Source: AAA164-E04 sp014239995 (GTDB lineage: Bacteria; Verrucomicrobiota; Verrucomicrobiia; Limisphaerales; AAA164-E04). From it: a stretch of 64,000 nt of DNA. A program made the translations under genes and the position numbers. Positions 54,052-63,395 of this stretch are shown in pieces. The stretch is from positions 1-64,000 of the forward strand of contig JAQWLM010000056.1 of assembly GCA_029247315.1 (NCBI GenBank). Reading direction: 5' to 3'. Every line of letters begins with the position of its first letter. Within the stretch, counting starts at the first letter, position 1. A model generated the notes under the pieces. That model made no database searches, was not told the DNA's origin, and saw only the letters and a list, made by a program, of their open reading frames with translations.

Positions 54052-55545
54052 TTACCTTTTAAATAAATCAGAGACAGCCGGCTTGGTGACCTTTCCCATG
54101 GCATTTCGGGGCAGGGCATCTAAGACCAGGAGGCGTCTGGGCGTTTTATAAACCGAAAGCCGCTGGCGGCACCATTCTTGGAGGGAATCTAATTCAAAGG
54201 ATGTCGGCTCGGTGACAACCACTGCGACGGCGACGATTTCTCCCCATGTGGCGTCCTCCAGGCCGATGACGGCACATTCACGGATATTAGGGTGTTCCAG
54301 GAGCACAGCCTCAATTTCCAGGGCGCTCAACTTGTAACCACCACTCTTGATAATATCCACCGAGAGACGTCCCATGATCCGATAATAGCCCCTCTCAAGC
54401 ACGGCCATATCCCCGGTACGGAACCAACCATCCTGGAAGGCATCCTTCGTCAGTTCTGGCTGGTCCCAGTATTCACTGAAGACGGCCGGTCCTTGAACTT
54501 GAATCTCTCCAGGCAGGTTTTCCTCCGCGATAAGGTCCCCGGCTTCCCCCTGGAGGCGCAGACGGACTCCAGGCAGAGGCACTCCAACCGACCCGGGGCG
54601 CCGTTCACCTTGATACGGGTTTGAAAGAGCCATGCCTATCTCAGTCATTCCATACCGCTCCAGCAGTCGTTGGCCCGTCAGTTGGCTCCATTGAGCATGA
54701 ACACTTGCTGGCAAGGCTGCGGACCCTGAGACCATCAAACGCATGCGACCAAAAGCCTCCGTAAACAGGGAGCGCTCCGCCTCTTGCAGACCTTCAAGAT
54801 AGTGGATCAATTTGACGTAAATGGTGGGAACCGCCATGAAGAGGGAGTAGGCATCCGCCCGGACACGATCCAGAATGGCAGCCATGTCGAATCTCGTGAA
54901 AGGTTCTATACTCGCCCCGCTCCACAGAGCACAGGACATGACATTGATGATGCCGTGAATGTGATGTAATGGCAGGAAGAGAGGGATACGATCCTCGGCA
55001 GACCACTCCCATGCCTTCACCAGGCCCTCGATCTGCGCTTGAATGTTGGCATGCGTGGTGACCACACCCTTGGGTTTGCTTGTGGTTCCACTGGTGTAAA
55101 GCATCATGGCACGGCGATTTGCATCGATCACAGGCCACTCCTCTCGCTGGGATGCATCTTCCGGGGGCATTTCGAAGACCTGGATACCAAGTCGCTGGCA
55201 AAGCGGGAGGATCCCCGGGAGGGTTTCGGTAGCGATCACCACTCCAGAAACAGAGGCATTGGACAAAGCATACTCCCATTCGGATTCGGTCGCCGAAAGG
55301 CAGAGTGGCACCACCACGCCTCCAGCCCTCCAGACACCCCATTGTGCGGCAGCATACTGGAAGCCTGGAGATATGAGCATGCCAATACGAGCCTCTTTCA
55401 GATCCATTGACTCGCCCAGGAGCATGTGGGCAAGCCGACCCGAGTGTTCCATAAGGTCTCGGTAGGTTCGCGTACCCTCCGACGAAACGAAGGCGGGCGC
55501 GGAGCCATGCACCACAGCGCGTTTGATGAGAGCAGGCATGTTCAT
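54052..55545 (-). CDS. matB: Malonyl-CoA synthetase-like acyl-CoA ligase (MatB/ACSF3 type)
   Basis: AMP-forming ligase of 497 aa. It has the AMP motif YTSGTTSKPKGV (near 150), ERYGMTEIGMALSNP, the GYYRIMGRLSVDIIKSGGYK hinge (given in part) and the C-terminal catalytic Lys in NAMGKVTK. The EIGMALSNP and SVDIIKSGGYKLSALEIE text (quoted in part) resembles human ACSF3 and MatB, which form malonyl-CoA from malonate. That specificity is supported by madL and madM directly upstream. A TTG at 55563 is the longest start and overlaps madM; ATG at 55545 is preferred, 10 bases from the madM stop. An ordinary acyl-CoA synthetase is the alternative. Confidence 0.8.
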   Translation of the reverse strand: MNMPALIKRAVVHGSAPAFVSSEGTRTYRDLMEHSGRLAHMLLGESMDLKEARIGMLISPGFQYAAAQWGVWRAGGVVVPLCLSATESEWEYALSNASVSGVVIATETLPGILPLCQRLGIQVFEMPPEDASQREEWPVIDANRRAMMLYTSGTTSKPKGVVTTHANIQAQIEGLVKAWEWSAEDRIPLFLPLHHIHGIINVMSCALWSGASIEPFTRFDMAAILDRVRADAYSLFMAVPTIYVKLIHYLEGLQEAERSLFTEAFGRMRLMVSGSAALPASVHAQWSQLTGQRLLERYGMTEIGMALSNPYQGERRPGSVGVPLPGVRLRLQGEAGDLIAEENLPGEIQVQGPAVFSEYWDQPELTKDAFQDGWFRTGDMAVLERGYYRIMGRLSVDIIKSGGYKLSALEIEAVLLEHPNIRECAVIGLEDATWGEIVAVAVVVTEPTSFELDSLQEWCRQRLSVYKTPRRLLVLDALPRNAMGKVTKPAVSDLFKR

Positions 55546-55555
55546 GAGGATAGGT

Positions 55556-56326
55556 TCAGACAAGGGTTCGAATAAGGAAAAAGATTACCGAAGGCCCCAG
55601 CAGGCAGCCAACCCCCGTGTAGAAAGTTGCCGTCATGGCTCCATAGGGTAACAGTGCTGGATTGGTCGCAGCCAGGCCACCAGCGACCCCGCTGGTAGTT
55701 CCCATCAATCCGCCAAAAATCATGGCCGACCTCGGATTATCAAGGCCGATCCACCCGGCGACAAAGGGGGTGAGGGTCATGACCATGATCGATTTTACCA
55801 GGCCTGCTGCCACGCTCAATGCCATCACCTCCGGACTCGCCCCGAGGGCGCCGCCCGTGACGGGCCCAACGATATAGGTCGCCGCCCCTCCTCCGATCGT
55901 CGTCAGACTGACGGCATCCCGATAACCAAAGGCGTAGGCCACCGCGGCGCCTACAAAAAAGGAAACAAACACGCCTGCAAGCAACGAGAGTATCCCGCTC
56001 AGGCCCGCTTTACGAAAGGCATCCATGCGCACGCCGAATGCTGTTGCAACGATGGCAAGATCACGAAACATCGCGCCCCCCATCAAACCGATCCCTGAGA
56101 AAACAGACAGATCCGAGAGTCCCTTTTGACCTCCGGTGAGCATTCCCCCAAGATAGGCGAACCCAAGCCCCATCAGGATGGCGATGGCAGACCCATGCAG
56201 GCGTCCCCCTGCCAATCTTCCGGAAAGGGTATAGGAAAACCAAATGGTCAGGCCGATCACCGAGAAAGCCGTTACCAGACGGTATTTGACCAGCACCTCC
56301 TCAAGGATTTCAAGCAGGTCCATCAT
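55556..56326 (-). CDS. madM: Malonate transporter subunit MadM
   Basis: Membrane protein of 256 aa with about seven to eight hydrophobic segments. The sequence matches the MadM half of the sodium-coupled malonate importer MadLM: GLMGGAMFRDLAIVATAFGVRMDAF, GGGAATYIVGPVTGGALGAS and NPALLPYGAMTATFYTGVGCL (quoted in part). The start ATG directly follows the madL stop, and the matB-like ligase follows. This gives direct import of malonate before activation to malonyl-CoA. Confidence 0.9.
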   Translation of the reverse strand: MMDLLEILEEVLVKYRLVTAFSVIGLTIWFSYTLSGRLAGGRLHGSAIAILMGLGFAYLGGMLTGGQKGLSDLSVFSGIGLMGGAMFRDLAIVATAFGVRMDAFRKAGLSGILSLLAGVFVSFFVGAAVAYAFGYRDAVSLTTIGGGAATYIVGPVTGGALGASPEVMALSVAAGLVKSIMVMTLTPFVAGWIGLDNPRSAMIFGGLMGTTSGVAGGLAATNPALLPYGAMTATFYTGVGCLLGPSVIFFLIRTLV

Positions 56327-56704
56327 CTAGACATCCTTTTTATCAGATCCAACTGCCCCCACCCGACCAATCAATGGAACAAGTGCAAAACAGGCGACCA
56401 CCAACAGCACCCCGGCCACGATGGCCACGGAGCCTCCCTTGAATGCAGTAAACACATTCTGACTTGCGGCCATGGCCACCACGACAGGGATATAGACGGC
56501 ACTCCAGAAGCGAATACCACTTTCGGTGGGTGGTTTCATGCGGCCTGAGGCATAAAGGCGATCGGTTACAAGAATGAGCAAGAGCATGGCGATTCCTACA
56601 CCACCAATATTGGCATTCACACCGACCATCACCCCCAGGAGACGACCCGTCAGGAGTCCCACCAGGAGGCAGGAGCAGAGAATACTTGTTCCGTATATGA
56701 CCAT
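56327..56704 (-). CDS. madL: Malonate transporter subunit MadL
   Basis: Small membrane protein of 125 aa, about four hydrophobic segments, with GTSILCSCLLVGLLTGRLLG and NANIGGVGIAMLLLI (quoted in part), matching MadL. It is the first gene of madL-madM-matB-oxidoreductase. ATG at 56704 is preceded by AAGGG and by a long inverted repeat; a longer frame to 56791 would cross that repeat and lacks family text. Confidence 0.9.
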   Translation of the reverse strand: MVIYGTSILCSCLLVGLLTGRLLGVMVGVNANIGGVGIAMLLLILVTDRLYASGRMKPPTESGIRFWSAVYIPVVVAMAASQNVFTAFKGGSVAIVAGVLLVVACFALVPLIGRVGAVGSDKKDV

Positions 56705-56712
56705 TACCCTTA

Positions 56713-56776
56713 AAATTGATCCTCTTACCGAGACACTCGAGACACATGGAAAGTACCAGGGTAACAGGATCAATTT
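56713..56776 (-). promoter_or_regulatory. 17-base inverted repeat in front of madL
   Basis: Arms AAATTGATCCTCTTACC (56713-56729) and its complement at 56760-56776 match at 16 of 17 positions, with a 30-base loop that contains GAGACAC twice. The inner end of the repeat lies nine bases before the madL start, directly before the AAGGG ribosome binding site. It may be a repressor operator or an RNA hairpin controlling translation. Confidence 0.8.
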
Positions 56777-57001
56777 GTGACAGGGAGCCACTGGCGCGCA
56801 AGCATCAATTTATGTCGCCCTCTATGCGTTTCCTTGCTGTGATCACCCTCTTTCAGGATCTACCAGGCAAATTGTCTTTTTCACTATCACACCGACATTG
56901 GATACTCTTGGATAACGCAGTAGGTTTACAAATCGAGACATTTATTTTGGCCCCACGTTGGCTTTCCTGATCGGGTCCCTATCTTCAGGGGCAATGGGAC
57001 A

Positions 57002-58282
57002 TCACAGACCGGGGGTACTCGGGGAATGGCCCAGGAATCCAGCATAAACGACTTTCTTGAGTGCATCCTCGATCCACCCACCAGAAGGGTAACGGCGGGT
57101 CATGAAAAGGACGTAGAGCTCGTTGCTTGGGTCGATCCAGAAATAGGTGGTATGATAACCTCCCCACCCGAAGATGCCCTTGGGCGTGCCAGAGGCATTT
57201 TTCCCGGGATCCTTGAGTATCGAAAATCCGAAACCCATGACATGCTCACTCTCCGGCCCACCAAACCCAGGAACAGTCCCCAGTTGATCCTGCAACATGA
57301 GATCCAAGGTGGCCTCCGAGAGGATCACTTTACCACCCGGACTACGGCCGCGATCCACGAGCATCTGGCAGAAAAGTCCGTAATCCCTGAGGGTGGATAC
57401 AAGCCCCTCTCCACCGAGTTGCAGTCGACTTCCTGATCGATAGTAAAGTTCATCCTCCGCCTGGGTTCCCGGACGAAACAAATCTCCTTCTTTGACGAAG
57501 AGGGGCTGAAAGCGTTTCCGATCCTCGGGTGAGAGGTCGAACCGGGTTTCCCTCATGCCAAGGGGGGCGAAAATATACTGTTCAAAACAGGTGGCCAGGC
57601 TTTGTCCGGTGTGCTGCTCAATGGCATACCCCAGCACGGCGGTACTGAGACCGTAGGTGTATCGCTCCCCGGGATGGTGATTGAGTGGCTTGGTTTTCAG
57701 CAGGCGCATGAGTGCATCAAGATCTTCCAGCTCCATCACTTCCTTCCAGGTACCTTCCTCATCAAAGGAACCGTCATACCCATAGATCCCTGAAGTGTGA
57801 AGGAGCAAGTGCCGGTAGGTGATCGGACGTTTCAGGACTTCCAATACACCCCCCGGTCCCTGAACCTGTAGTTCATCCAATGCGGGAATCACCTCCGCGG
57901 CGGGATCATCAAGTGAAAACAGTCCCTTCTCGTGCAATATCATGGCCATGACGCTTGTCACCGGCTTGGTCATCGACCAGATGGGAAAAAGCGTATTATC
58001 CTTCAAAGCAGGGTCCCCTGGGAAACTCGAGTCATGCGTGTGGTGGTAGATACGTTTTCCACGTTGAACAATCTGGAGTCCATTGGAAAGGCAGTCGCCG
58101 CGGGTGATCAGATCCTCCTGAACTTGCATCAGGGCCTTTTTCATGGAGGCAATATCCTCCTTTTGCGGACTTACAGCTTCTGCTGCAACAAGGCAAGAAA
58201 GGCAGATGAGCCCCATTGCGAAGCATCCCGAGCAGATGGATCGGCACCAAAACTTGAGAGGGTTTTCATGTATCACACGCAT
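57002..58282 (-). CDS. Secreted beta-lactamase-fold serine hydrolase
   Basis: Protein of 426 aa with a signal peptide-like segment (about 1-35). The catalytic SxxK is SMTK (about 104-107); YTYGLS and HTSG fit the class C beta-lactamase/esterase EstB fold. Likely an esterase or D-aminopeptidase in the periplasm, not an antibiotic resistance enzyme by default. ATG at 58282 is preferred; the frame is open to 58330. It lies alone, 297 bases from madL. Confidence 0.85.
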   Translation of the reverse strand: MRVIHENPLKFWCRSICSGCFAMGLICLSCLVAAEAVSPQKEDIASMKKALMQVQEDLITRGDCLSNGLQIVQRGKRIYHHTHDSSFPGDPALKDNTLFPIWSMTKPVTSVMAMILHEKGLFSLDDPAAEVIPALDELQVQGPGGVLEVLKRPITYRHLLLHTSGIYGYDGSFDEEGTWKEVMELEDLDALMRLLKTKPLNHHPGERYTYGLSTAVLGYAIEQHTGQSLATCFEQYIFAPLGMRETRFDLSPEDRKRFQPLFVKEGDLFRPGTQAEDELYYRSGSRLQLGGEGLVSTLRDYGLFCQMLVDRGRSPGGKVILSEATLDLMLQDQLGTVPGFGGPESEHVMGFGFSILKDPGKNASGTPKGIFGWGGYHTTYFWIDPSNELYVLFMTRRYPSGGWIEDALKKVVYAGFLGHSPSTPGL

Positions 58283-58435
58283 TCCTTGGCTGATCCCAAA
58301 CATGTGGGTCACCGTAAATGACAGGCCCATTCATGGCAATCAAGGCTTTGAAAAGGACGCGTGCAGGTTGATCAAAAGAAATCCTGACACTTGAGCATGC
58401 AACGCTCCGTGGTGCTGCTGGGGGCGATACAACAA

Positions 58436-58462
58436 AACAGGCGACCCAAAGGGCCGCCTGTT
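58436..58462 (-). terminator. Rho-independent terminator after the aldolase gene
   Basis: On the minus strand AACAGGCGGCCC / GGGTCGCCTGTT (11 of 12 pairs) with a TTT loop is followed by TTGTTG. It starts 26 bases after the aldolase stop at 58489. Confidence 0.85.
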
Positions 58463-58488
58463 GAAATTCAATGACCTTTGAATCTTGC

Positions 58489-59523
58489 TTAAACGTCGCC
58501 GAAGATGGATTTACCATCGGAGCGAAGATCGGAGCAGGCCCCAGCGATGCGCTCGGCCATCCCTTTCTCACCAGCCTTCAGGAAAGCACGGGGATCATAG
58601 ACCTTCTTGTTTCCTATTTCACCATCGACCTTGAGAATACCATCGTAGTTCTTGTAGAAATGGTCGGCAATCGGACGAGTGAATGCATACTGAGTATCGG
58701 TATCAACGTTCATCTTCACGACACCATAATCCAGAGTTTCACGGATTTCCTCCAGCAAGCTCCCGCTGCCACCGTGGAAGACCAGGTCCATCTCGGCATC
58801 GGTACCATATTTTCCAATAACCGCGGCCTGGCCGGCTTTCAGTATGTCAGGACGGAGTTTGACGGCCCCGGGTTTGTAGTGACCGTGCACGTTCCCAAAA
58901 GTGGCGGCGAATGTAAATCGACCAATCGGATGCAGCGCCTCGTAGACAGCCATCATGTCTTCCGGAGTCGTGTAGAGATGCTCCTCAGGAGTATCTTCCG
59001 TTCCCGCAGAACCATCTTCCTCGCCTCCCACCACGCCGGCTTCCACCTCCAGGATGATCTCGTTGGAGGCACAAAGTGCAAGGTATTCCTTGGAAAGCGC
59101 AATATTCTCATCCAGGGGAAGAATGGACGCATCCAGCATATGATTCTGAAAAAGGTTATTATCGCCTCTGGCGCGCCGAGCGACCGTGGCTTCAATCAGG
59201 GGCTTCAGGAAGGTATCCGCCGCCTTCGGCTGGCAATGGTCGGTGTTAAGGGCAACCAAAACGTCATACTGTTCTGCAAGACGATGGGCCGCCTCAGCGA
59301 GAATGATCGTGCCCGTGGTGGCATCCTTGTTGTTCAGCCCCGAAGCGAACTGTCCGGCACCGGTGGAGAACTGAATCATGCCATCGGATTTCATGTCGGC
59401 AAAAGCCTTAAACGCGGCATTAAGGGTGGTGATACTCGTGCAGTTAATCGCCGGGTAGGCATAGGAGCCCTTCTGTGCGGCATCCAGCATGGCAACAAAT
59501 TGCTTCGGTGTGGCTATTGGCAT
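58489..59523 (-). CDS. fba: Fructose-bisphosphate aldolase, class II
   Basis: Zinc aldolase of 344 aa splitting fructose-1,6-bisphosphate in glycolysis. Zinc ligands are seen in NTDHCQP (about 110), ATFGNVHGHY (about 226) and FHGGSGS (about 264). NVDTDTQYAFTRP is the class IIA text, and length matches. It is followed by a strong terminator and is separated by 150 bases from guaB. Confidence 0.97.
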   Translation of the reverse strand: MPIATPKQFVAMLDAAQKGSYAYPAINCTSITTLNAAFKAFADMKSDGMIQFSTGAGQFASGLNNKDATTGTIILAEAAHRLAEQYDVLVALNTDHCQPKAADTFLKPLIEATVARRARGDNNLFQNHMLDASILPLDENIALSKEYLALCASNEIILEVEAGVVGGEEDGSAGTEDTPEEHLYTTPEDMMAVYEALHPIGRFTFAATFGNVHGHYKPGAVKLRPDILKAGQAAVIGKYGTDAEMDLVFHGGSGSLLEEIRETLDYGVVKMNVDTDTQYAFTRPIADHFYKNYDGILKVDGEIGNKKVYDPRAFLKAGEKGMAERIAGACSDLRSDGKSIFGDV

Positions 59524-59673
59524 AGGTGTGTTTCTTTTTTAGTTCGTTTTCTGGGTTCATCATGGCCATTACAGGCCGAAACCTGGTGACTTTACGGCAG
59601 GCTATTACAATTGAAAGCCAAAAGTCCTGGACCTTGGTCGAGAATGCAGGACCTGCCCCGCTCATTCCACCTG

Positions 59674-61242
59674 CTAGGTGCCGGTTTTCAGTTCGACAAT
59701 GTCGTGGGTAGCGGATTCCCGTTGCCCCGCAGGGCTGACCCGAATGTAACGGGCCTTCTCCCTCAACACGTCCAGTGTGCTGGCGCCCAGGTATCCCATG
59801 CCTGACTGAATACCACCAATCAACTGGCCAAGGACATGGTCCACGGAGCCCGAAACCTCCTTCAGAGCCTCGACACCTTCAGCCGAGACTTTTCGGGATG
59901 AATCCTTCTTACTGTGGCCATATCGTGCAGCAGACCCTGCCTTCATGGCAGCCAGACTGCCCATACCGCGGTACTGCTTGTAGATTTTCCCACTGATTTC
60001 GAGGATCTCTCCCGGAGCCTCGGCACATCCGGCCAATAATCCTCCACAAATCACAGCATCTGCAAGGGTGAGTGCCTTGACGATGTCACCTGATTTCGAG
60101 ATACCCCCATCGGCCAGTATCGTGACACCCTTTTGGCGGGCGGCCTTGGAAGCAAGGTAGAGGGCGGTCATCTGGGGAACCCCTACCCCCGCAACGATCC
60201 TTGTCGTACAGATGCTCCCTGGGCCTTGGCCCACTTTAATGCAATTAGCTCCGCAGTCAGCAAGGAATTCAACCCCGGCTCCACTGGTCACATTACCGGC
60301 AATGATGGCAAGGTCCGGAAATGCCTGTCGGATCAGGGTCACCGTGTCCCCGACTCCAAGGGTGTGACCGTGGGCGGTGGAAACGGCCACGGCGTCAACA
60401 CCCCGCTCGACAAGAGCCCCAACGTGCCCGACAATTTGATCTCGATCCAATCCTCCTGAAGCATCCCGCGTGGCGCATACGGCAGCCCCGCAGACAAGAC
60501 GGAACTGGGCATCCCGAGCCGGCTTGAACTGGGCAAGGCGTTCCTGAGTGATACGGTCGACATCCGAAAGGGTAAAGAGACCGCGCAGGTGGTCCGAATC
60601 ATCCACTACCATGAGCTTGTCTATCCTCGGATGATCAGCAAAAAACTGGTCTGCACGCGCAATGGGATCGTTTCCAAGTTCCCTCTCACTGAGAGTAAAG
60701 ACCTGATCACGAGGAGTCAGGGCCTCGCTGACCTCGCGGCTGGCGTAGCGCGGACGCACGACACTACCTGGTAAAAGGCCAATCAATTTACCAGCATCAT
60801 CAACCACAGGAAAAGTACTGAAAGTAAAACCCTTACGTGAAATCAGTTCCAAGACTCCACCAATGGACTCGTTGGGATGCACCTTGATCGGATCCTGGAT
60901 CAGACCGTGCACATGATTCTTCACTCGTGATACTTCCCTGAGTTGGTCTTTTTCAGGAAGATTGTAATGAATCAGACCCATGCCCCCATTCTGCGCCATG
61001 GCAATAGCCATGCGGGATTCCGTCACGGTATCCATATCTGAAGACAGGACGGGTAAGTGGAGTTCCAGTCCCTCGAACAAACGGGTCTCAAGATGGGTAT
61101 CCCTGGGCAGCACCTCAGAATAAAGGGTTGCAAGGGTCAGGTCATCGTAGGTCAGGGCACAGTGTTTGTTGACGGAAAAGAAGTCATCGGCCCTCAGGTA
61201 ACATGCGCTGTCCAAGGAAGTTGGTGTCTGATCGACTGCCAT
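59674..61242 (-). CDS. guaB: IMP dehydrogenase
   Basis: Converts IMP to XMP in GTP synthesis. The catalytic Cys is in GPGSICTTRIVAG; SSDMDTVTESRMA and ILADGGISKSGDIVKAL match the family. Two CBS-domain regulatory repeats lie at about 90-220. Length of 522 aa is normal with CBS domains. ATG at 61242 is preferred; frames run to 61299. Confidence 0.97.
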   Translation of the reverse strand: MAVDQTPTSLDSACYLRADDFFSVNKHCALTYDDLTLATLYSEVLPRDTHLETRLFEGLELHLPVLSSDMDTVTESRMAIAMAQNGGMGLIHYNLPEKDQLREVSRVKNHVHGLIQDPIKVHPNESIGGVLELISRKGFTFSTFPVVDDAGKLIGLLPGSVVRPRYASREVSEALTPRDQVFTLSERELGNDPIARADQFFADHPRIDKLMVVDDSDHLRGLFTLSDVDRITQERLAQFKPARDAQFRLVCGAAVCATRDASGGLDRDQIVGHVGALVERGVDAVAVSTAHGHTLGVGDTVTLIRQAFPDLAIIAGNVTSGAGVEFLADCGANCIKVGQGPGSICTTRIVAGVGVPQMTALYLASKAARQKGVTILADGGISKSGDIVKALTLADAVICGGLLAGCAEAPGEILEISGKIYKQYRGMGSLAAMKAGSAARYGHSKKDSSRKVSAEGVEALKEVSGSVDHVLGQLIGGIQSGMGYLGASTLDVLREKARYIRVSPAGQRESATHDIVELKTGT

Positions 61243-61294
61243 GCGAGAGCTTGCCAAAGCGGACACGGTGTTGACAAGCAGGAACTTTGAAACA

Positions 61295-61334
61295 ATCAAC
61301 CGTGCTGCACTTTCCCATGGGGCACGTAGTTGAT
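61295..61334 (-). terminator. Imperfect hairpin between the prepilin-like gene and guaB
   Basis: ATCAAC/GTTGAT and CGTGC/GCACG form a two-part stem with a 16-base loop, next to the stop of the prepilin-like gene at 61336 and about 50 bases upstream of guaB. On the minus strand it is followed by TGTTTC. It could terminate the upstream gene or act in the guaB leader. Confidence 0.35.
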
Positions 61335-61335
61335 T

Positions 61336-62178
61336 TCAATTGACGAGCTTCACGGTGGTGCGTTCCGCCAGCCAAATCACATCTGGATTATTCGGCGAAG
61401 CGACATTGAGTTTGAGTGTATTGCTATTCTGTACCGGAGGCATGGTGCGGGGATCCAACCACTTCTTGATCTCCGCATGGCCATCAGCAAATGAGAGTCC
61501 GGCCGCGCCATTGTGGTAACTGGCGGGAAAGTCGATCATGCGTGCGCTACCTGGACTTGCAACCATCTGGTTGGCATATCCCCCGGCATTGATACTGTCC
61601 GGATGCTCATCCAGGAGCACGTAGAGGTTGGAAGGGCCTGGGTTTCCAAAGTCACTGGTCTTGATGTAGATTTTATAGGTCTTCTGATTACCGACGAAAC
61701 TGCCACCTGGTGGCAACCATCCACCTGGGCCTCCCATGGCCTGGCTCATACCCATGCTCCGGACCCTGGAATAGCGCACACCCTTGATCTTGACATAGCT
61801 TTTGTCAGCTGGACAAAGGTAGACTTTCGCCGTGGGAAGGTAAGGGGCAAACTTGGCACGCTTGGGATCCAGCAGATCCTGGATGTTGGTATTGTCAGCG
61901 TTGCCGGGATCAAAATTCAACCACCCACCCACCCAAGCGCCCTGCTCGGTACCGCTGTTCCCAGGCTTGGTCAGCAGGTCAGCGTTATCATCCGGATACA
62001 TCAGGTGTGCCAACTGCAATTGCTTGAGATTATTGAGGCAGGCGATGCCCTGGGCCTTGGTCTTTGCCTTGGAGAGGGCTGGAAGGAGCATTCCTGCCAG
62101 AATGGCGATGATGGCGATCACGACCAGCAGCTCAATTAAGGTAAATCCCAGGAGGCGGGACGAAGGGCGAAATTTCAT
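61336..62178 (-). CDS. Type II secretion prepilin-like protein (N-terminal methylation domain)
   Basis: Protein of 280 aa. The N-terminal helix reads FTLIELLVVIAIIAILAGMLL after a short basic leader ending in GFTLIE, the type IV/II pseudopilin cleavage motif, and the long ALSKAKTKAQ continues the helix. The C-terminal two thirds contains PADKSYVKIKGVRYSRVRS, typical of the H-X9-DG pilin-like group in Verrucomicrobiota, and ends FADGHAEIKKWLDP. It is likely a surface or secretion-associated pseudopilin of unknown partner. ATG at 62178 is preferred; a frame runs to 62277. Confidence 0.9.
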   Translation of the reverse strand: MKFRPSSRLLGFTLIELLVVIAIIAILAGMLLPALSKAKTKAQGIACLNNLKQLQLAHLMYPDDNADLLTKPGNSGTEQGAWVGGWLNFDPGNADNTNIQDLLDPKRAKFAPYLPTAKVYLCPADKSYVKIKGVRYSRVRSMGMSQAMGGPGGWLPPGGSFVGNQKTYKIYIKTSDFGNPGPSNLYVLLDEHPDSINAGGYANQMVASPGSARMIDFPASYHNGAAGLSFADGHAEIKKWLDPRTMPPVQNSNTLKLNVASPNNPDVIWLAERTTVKLVN

Positions 62179-62469
62179 GCCACAGTGGATATCAAATAGG
62201 CATGTATTGTCAAACAAACACCAGAAGACGCGAAGCAGCCTGCTCCAGCATGTTATCGATTCGACGGCATAGGCCAACGGATCAAGGCGGTGCCGTTTTT
62301 TTCACTCTGGGCCCCTCTCAATCCAGCCCGAAAGCAACACTTTTTCGACGCCATAATTGGACATTACGGACCGAGCAGGCAGACGTTCAGCTGTGGGGAA
62401 TGACCTTATCGACTCCGGTTGAAATGCTTCATCATTGACCTTTAGCCATCCTGAGATAGAACTAAGCCC

Positions 62470-62814
62470 ATGAAACTATCCATTTATCAAATCCTGCACG
62501 TTGGCTCCATGGTGCTCCTGACGGCCTGGGTGTTCATGGCCTTTGCCAATCCGGACCCGAAAGGAAGGAAGAAGACCATGATCATCACCGGTATCCTCTC
62601 ACTGCTGATGCTGATTGCAGGTTTTGGCATGGTATCGGTGTTAAAGACAGGTTTGCCGGCCTGGATCTGGATCAAGGCGGTTTGCTGGCTGGTCCTCAGT
62701 GGCATGGCGGGTATGGCCTACCGAAAACCCGAGGCAAGCAGCACTTGGAAAGTCATCACCATGGCCACAGTGCTCATCGCCATCGCCACGGTCTACCTCA
62801 GGCATTTCCTCTAG
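62470..62814 (+). CDS. Small membrane protein, unknown
   Basis: Protein of 114 aa with four hydrophobic helices (about 8-25, 36-56, 64-82, 91-110) separated by short charged loops (NPDPKGRKK, YRKPEASSTWK). I do not recognise a named family. It has no conserved catalytic residue. It converges with the minus-strand gene at 63034; two short GC-rich hairpins lie after its stop. Confidence 0.6.
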   Translation: MKLSIYQILHVGSMVLLTAWVFMAFANPDPKGRKKTMIITGILSLLMLIAGFGMVSVLKTGLPAWIWIKAVCWLVLSGMAGMAYRKPEASSTWKVITMATVLIAIATVYLRHFL

Positions 62815-62821
62815 GAAAGGC

Positions 62822-62886
62822 GAATCCGTCAGCCCGCAAAATACGCTGAGGACCGGATTCAAGACTCCCTCCCTGCCCCCAGGGAG
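62822..62886 (+). other. Two hairpins after the small membrane protein gene
   Basis: GAATCCG/CGGATTC with inner TCAGC/GCTGA (62822-62860) and CTCCCTG/CAGGGAG (62869-62886). Neither is followed by a T-run, so they are not clear terminators. They could be a structured 3' end. Confidence 0.35.
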
Positions 62887-63033
62887 CGTATGCAGTTGCG
62901 GATGGATGACTGGTAGTTGAAAGATCCGCAGAAGACAATTTGAAGGCACGGATGGCTTCAGCAATCCATACAAGGCCTGTTTGTCAGGAGTGAAAAAAGA
63001 TGATGGAGCAAGGTGTTATCGGCCAAGGCTCAT

Positions 63034-63339
63034 TTATTCGCCCTTGGAATCAAATGAACCAGGTTCAGTGACATCGGTCATGTGAACCTCAATACCACCC
63101 ACCCATTTGGCCAGGAAATTATAAAGGGCCCCTAAAAAAGCAAAAAACACAAAACCTAAAATGGACGACCACAAGGGGCCAAGGATCAGGAAGACAGCAC
63201 CTATCTTGTCCTTGGGTTCCTCACCGAACACCAAACCCAGAATACCCAGTGGGACATAGATCATGCCAAACAAGGCATAGAGCAGGGTAACTATTTTGCT
63301 CGATTGAATGATCGAAAACTTGGTTACTTGTAATTTCAT
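63034..63339 (-). CDS. Small membrane protein, unknown
   Basis: Protein of 101 aa with an N-terminal hydrophobic helix (about 15-38) and a second strong one (about 48-77), and a short acidic C-terminus (VTEPGSFDSKGE). It recalls DUF3566-type small membrane proteins, but I am unsure. It lies 56 bases after the YbjQ fragments on the same strand, possibly in the same operon. Confidence 0.6.
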   Translation of the reverse strand: MKLQVTKFSIIQSSKIVTLLYALFGMIYVPLGILGLVFGEEPKDKIGAVFLILGPLWSSILGFVFFAFLGALYNFLAKWVGGIEVHMTDVTEPGSFDSKGE

Positions 63340-63395
63340 AATCCAATATATAATACATTAACCTGGGACAACTACAGAAAAAAGCCTGCGCTGAA

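Noticed and set aside
58471..59589. Plus-strand open frame of 372 codons opposite the aldolase
   Set aside because: The aldolase is complete with all zinc ligands on the minus strand.
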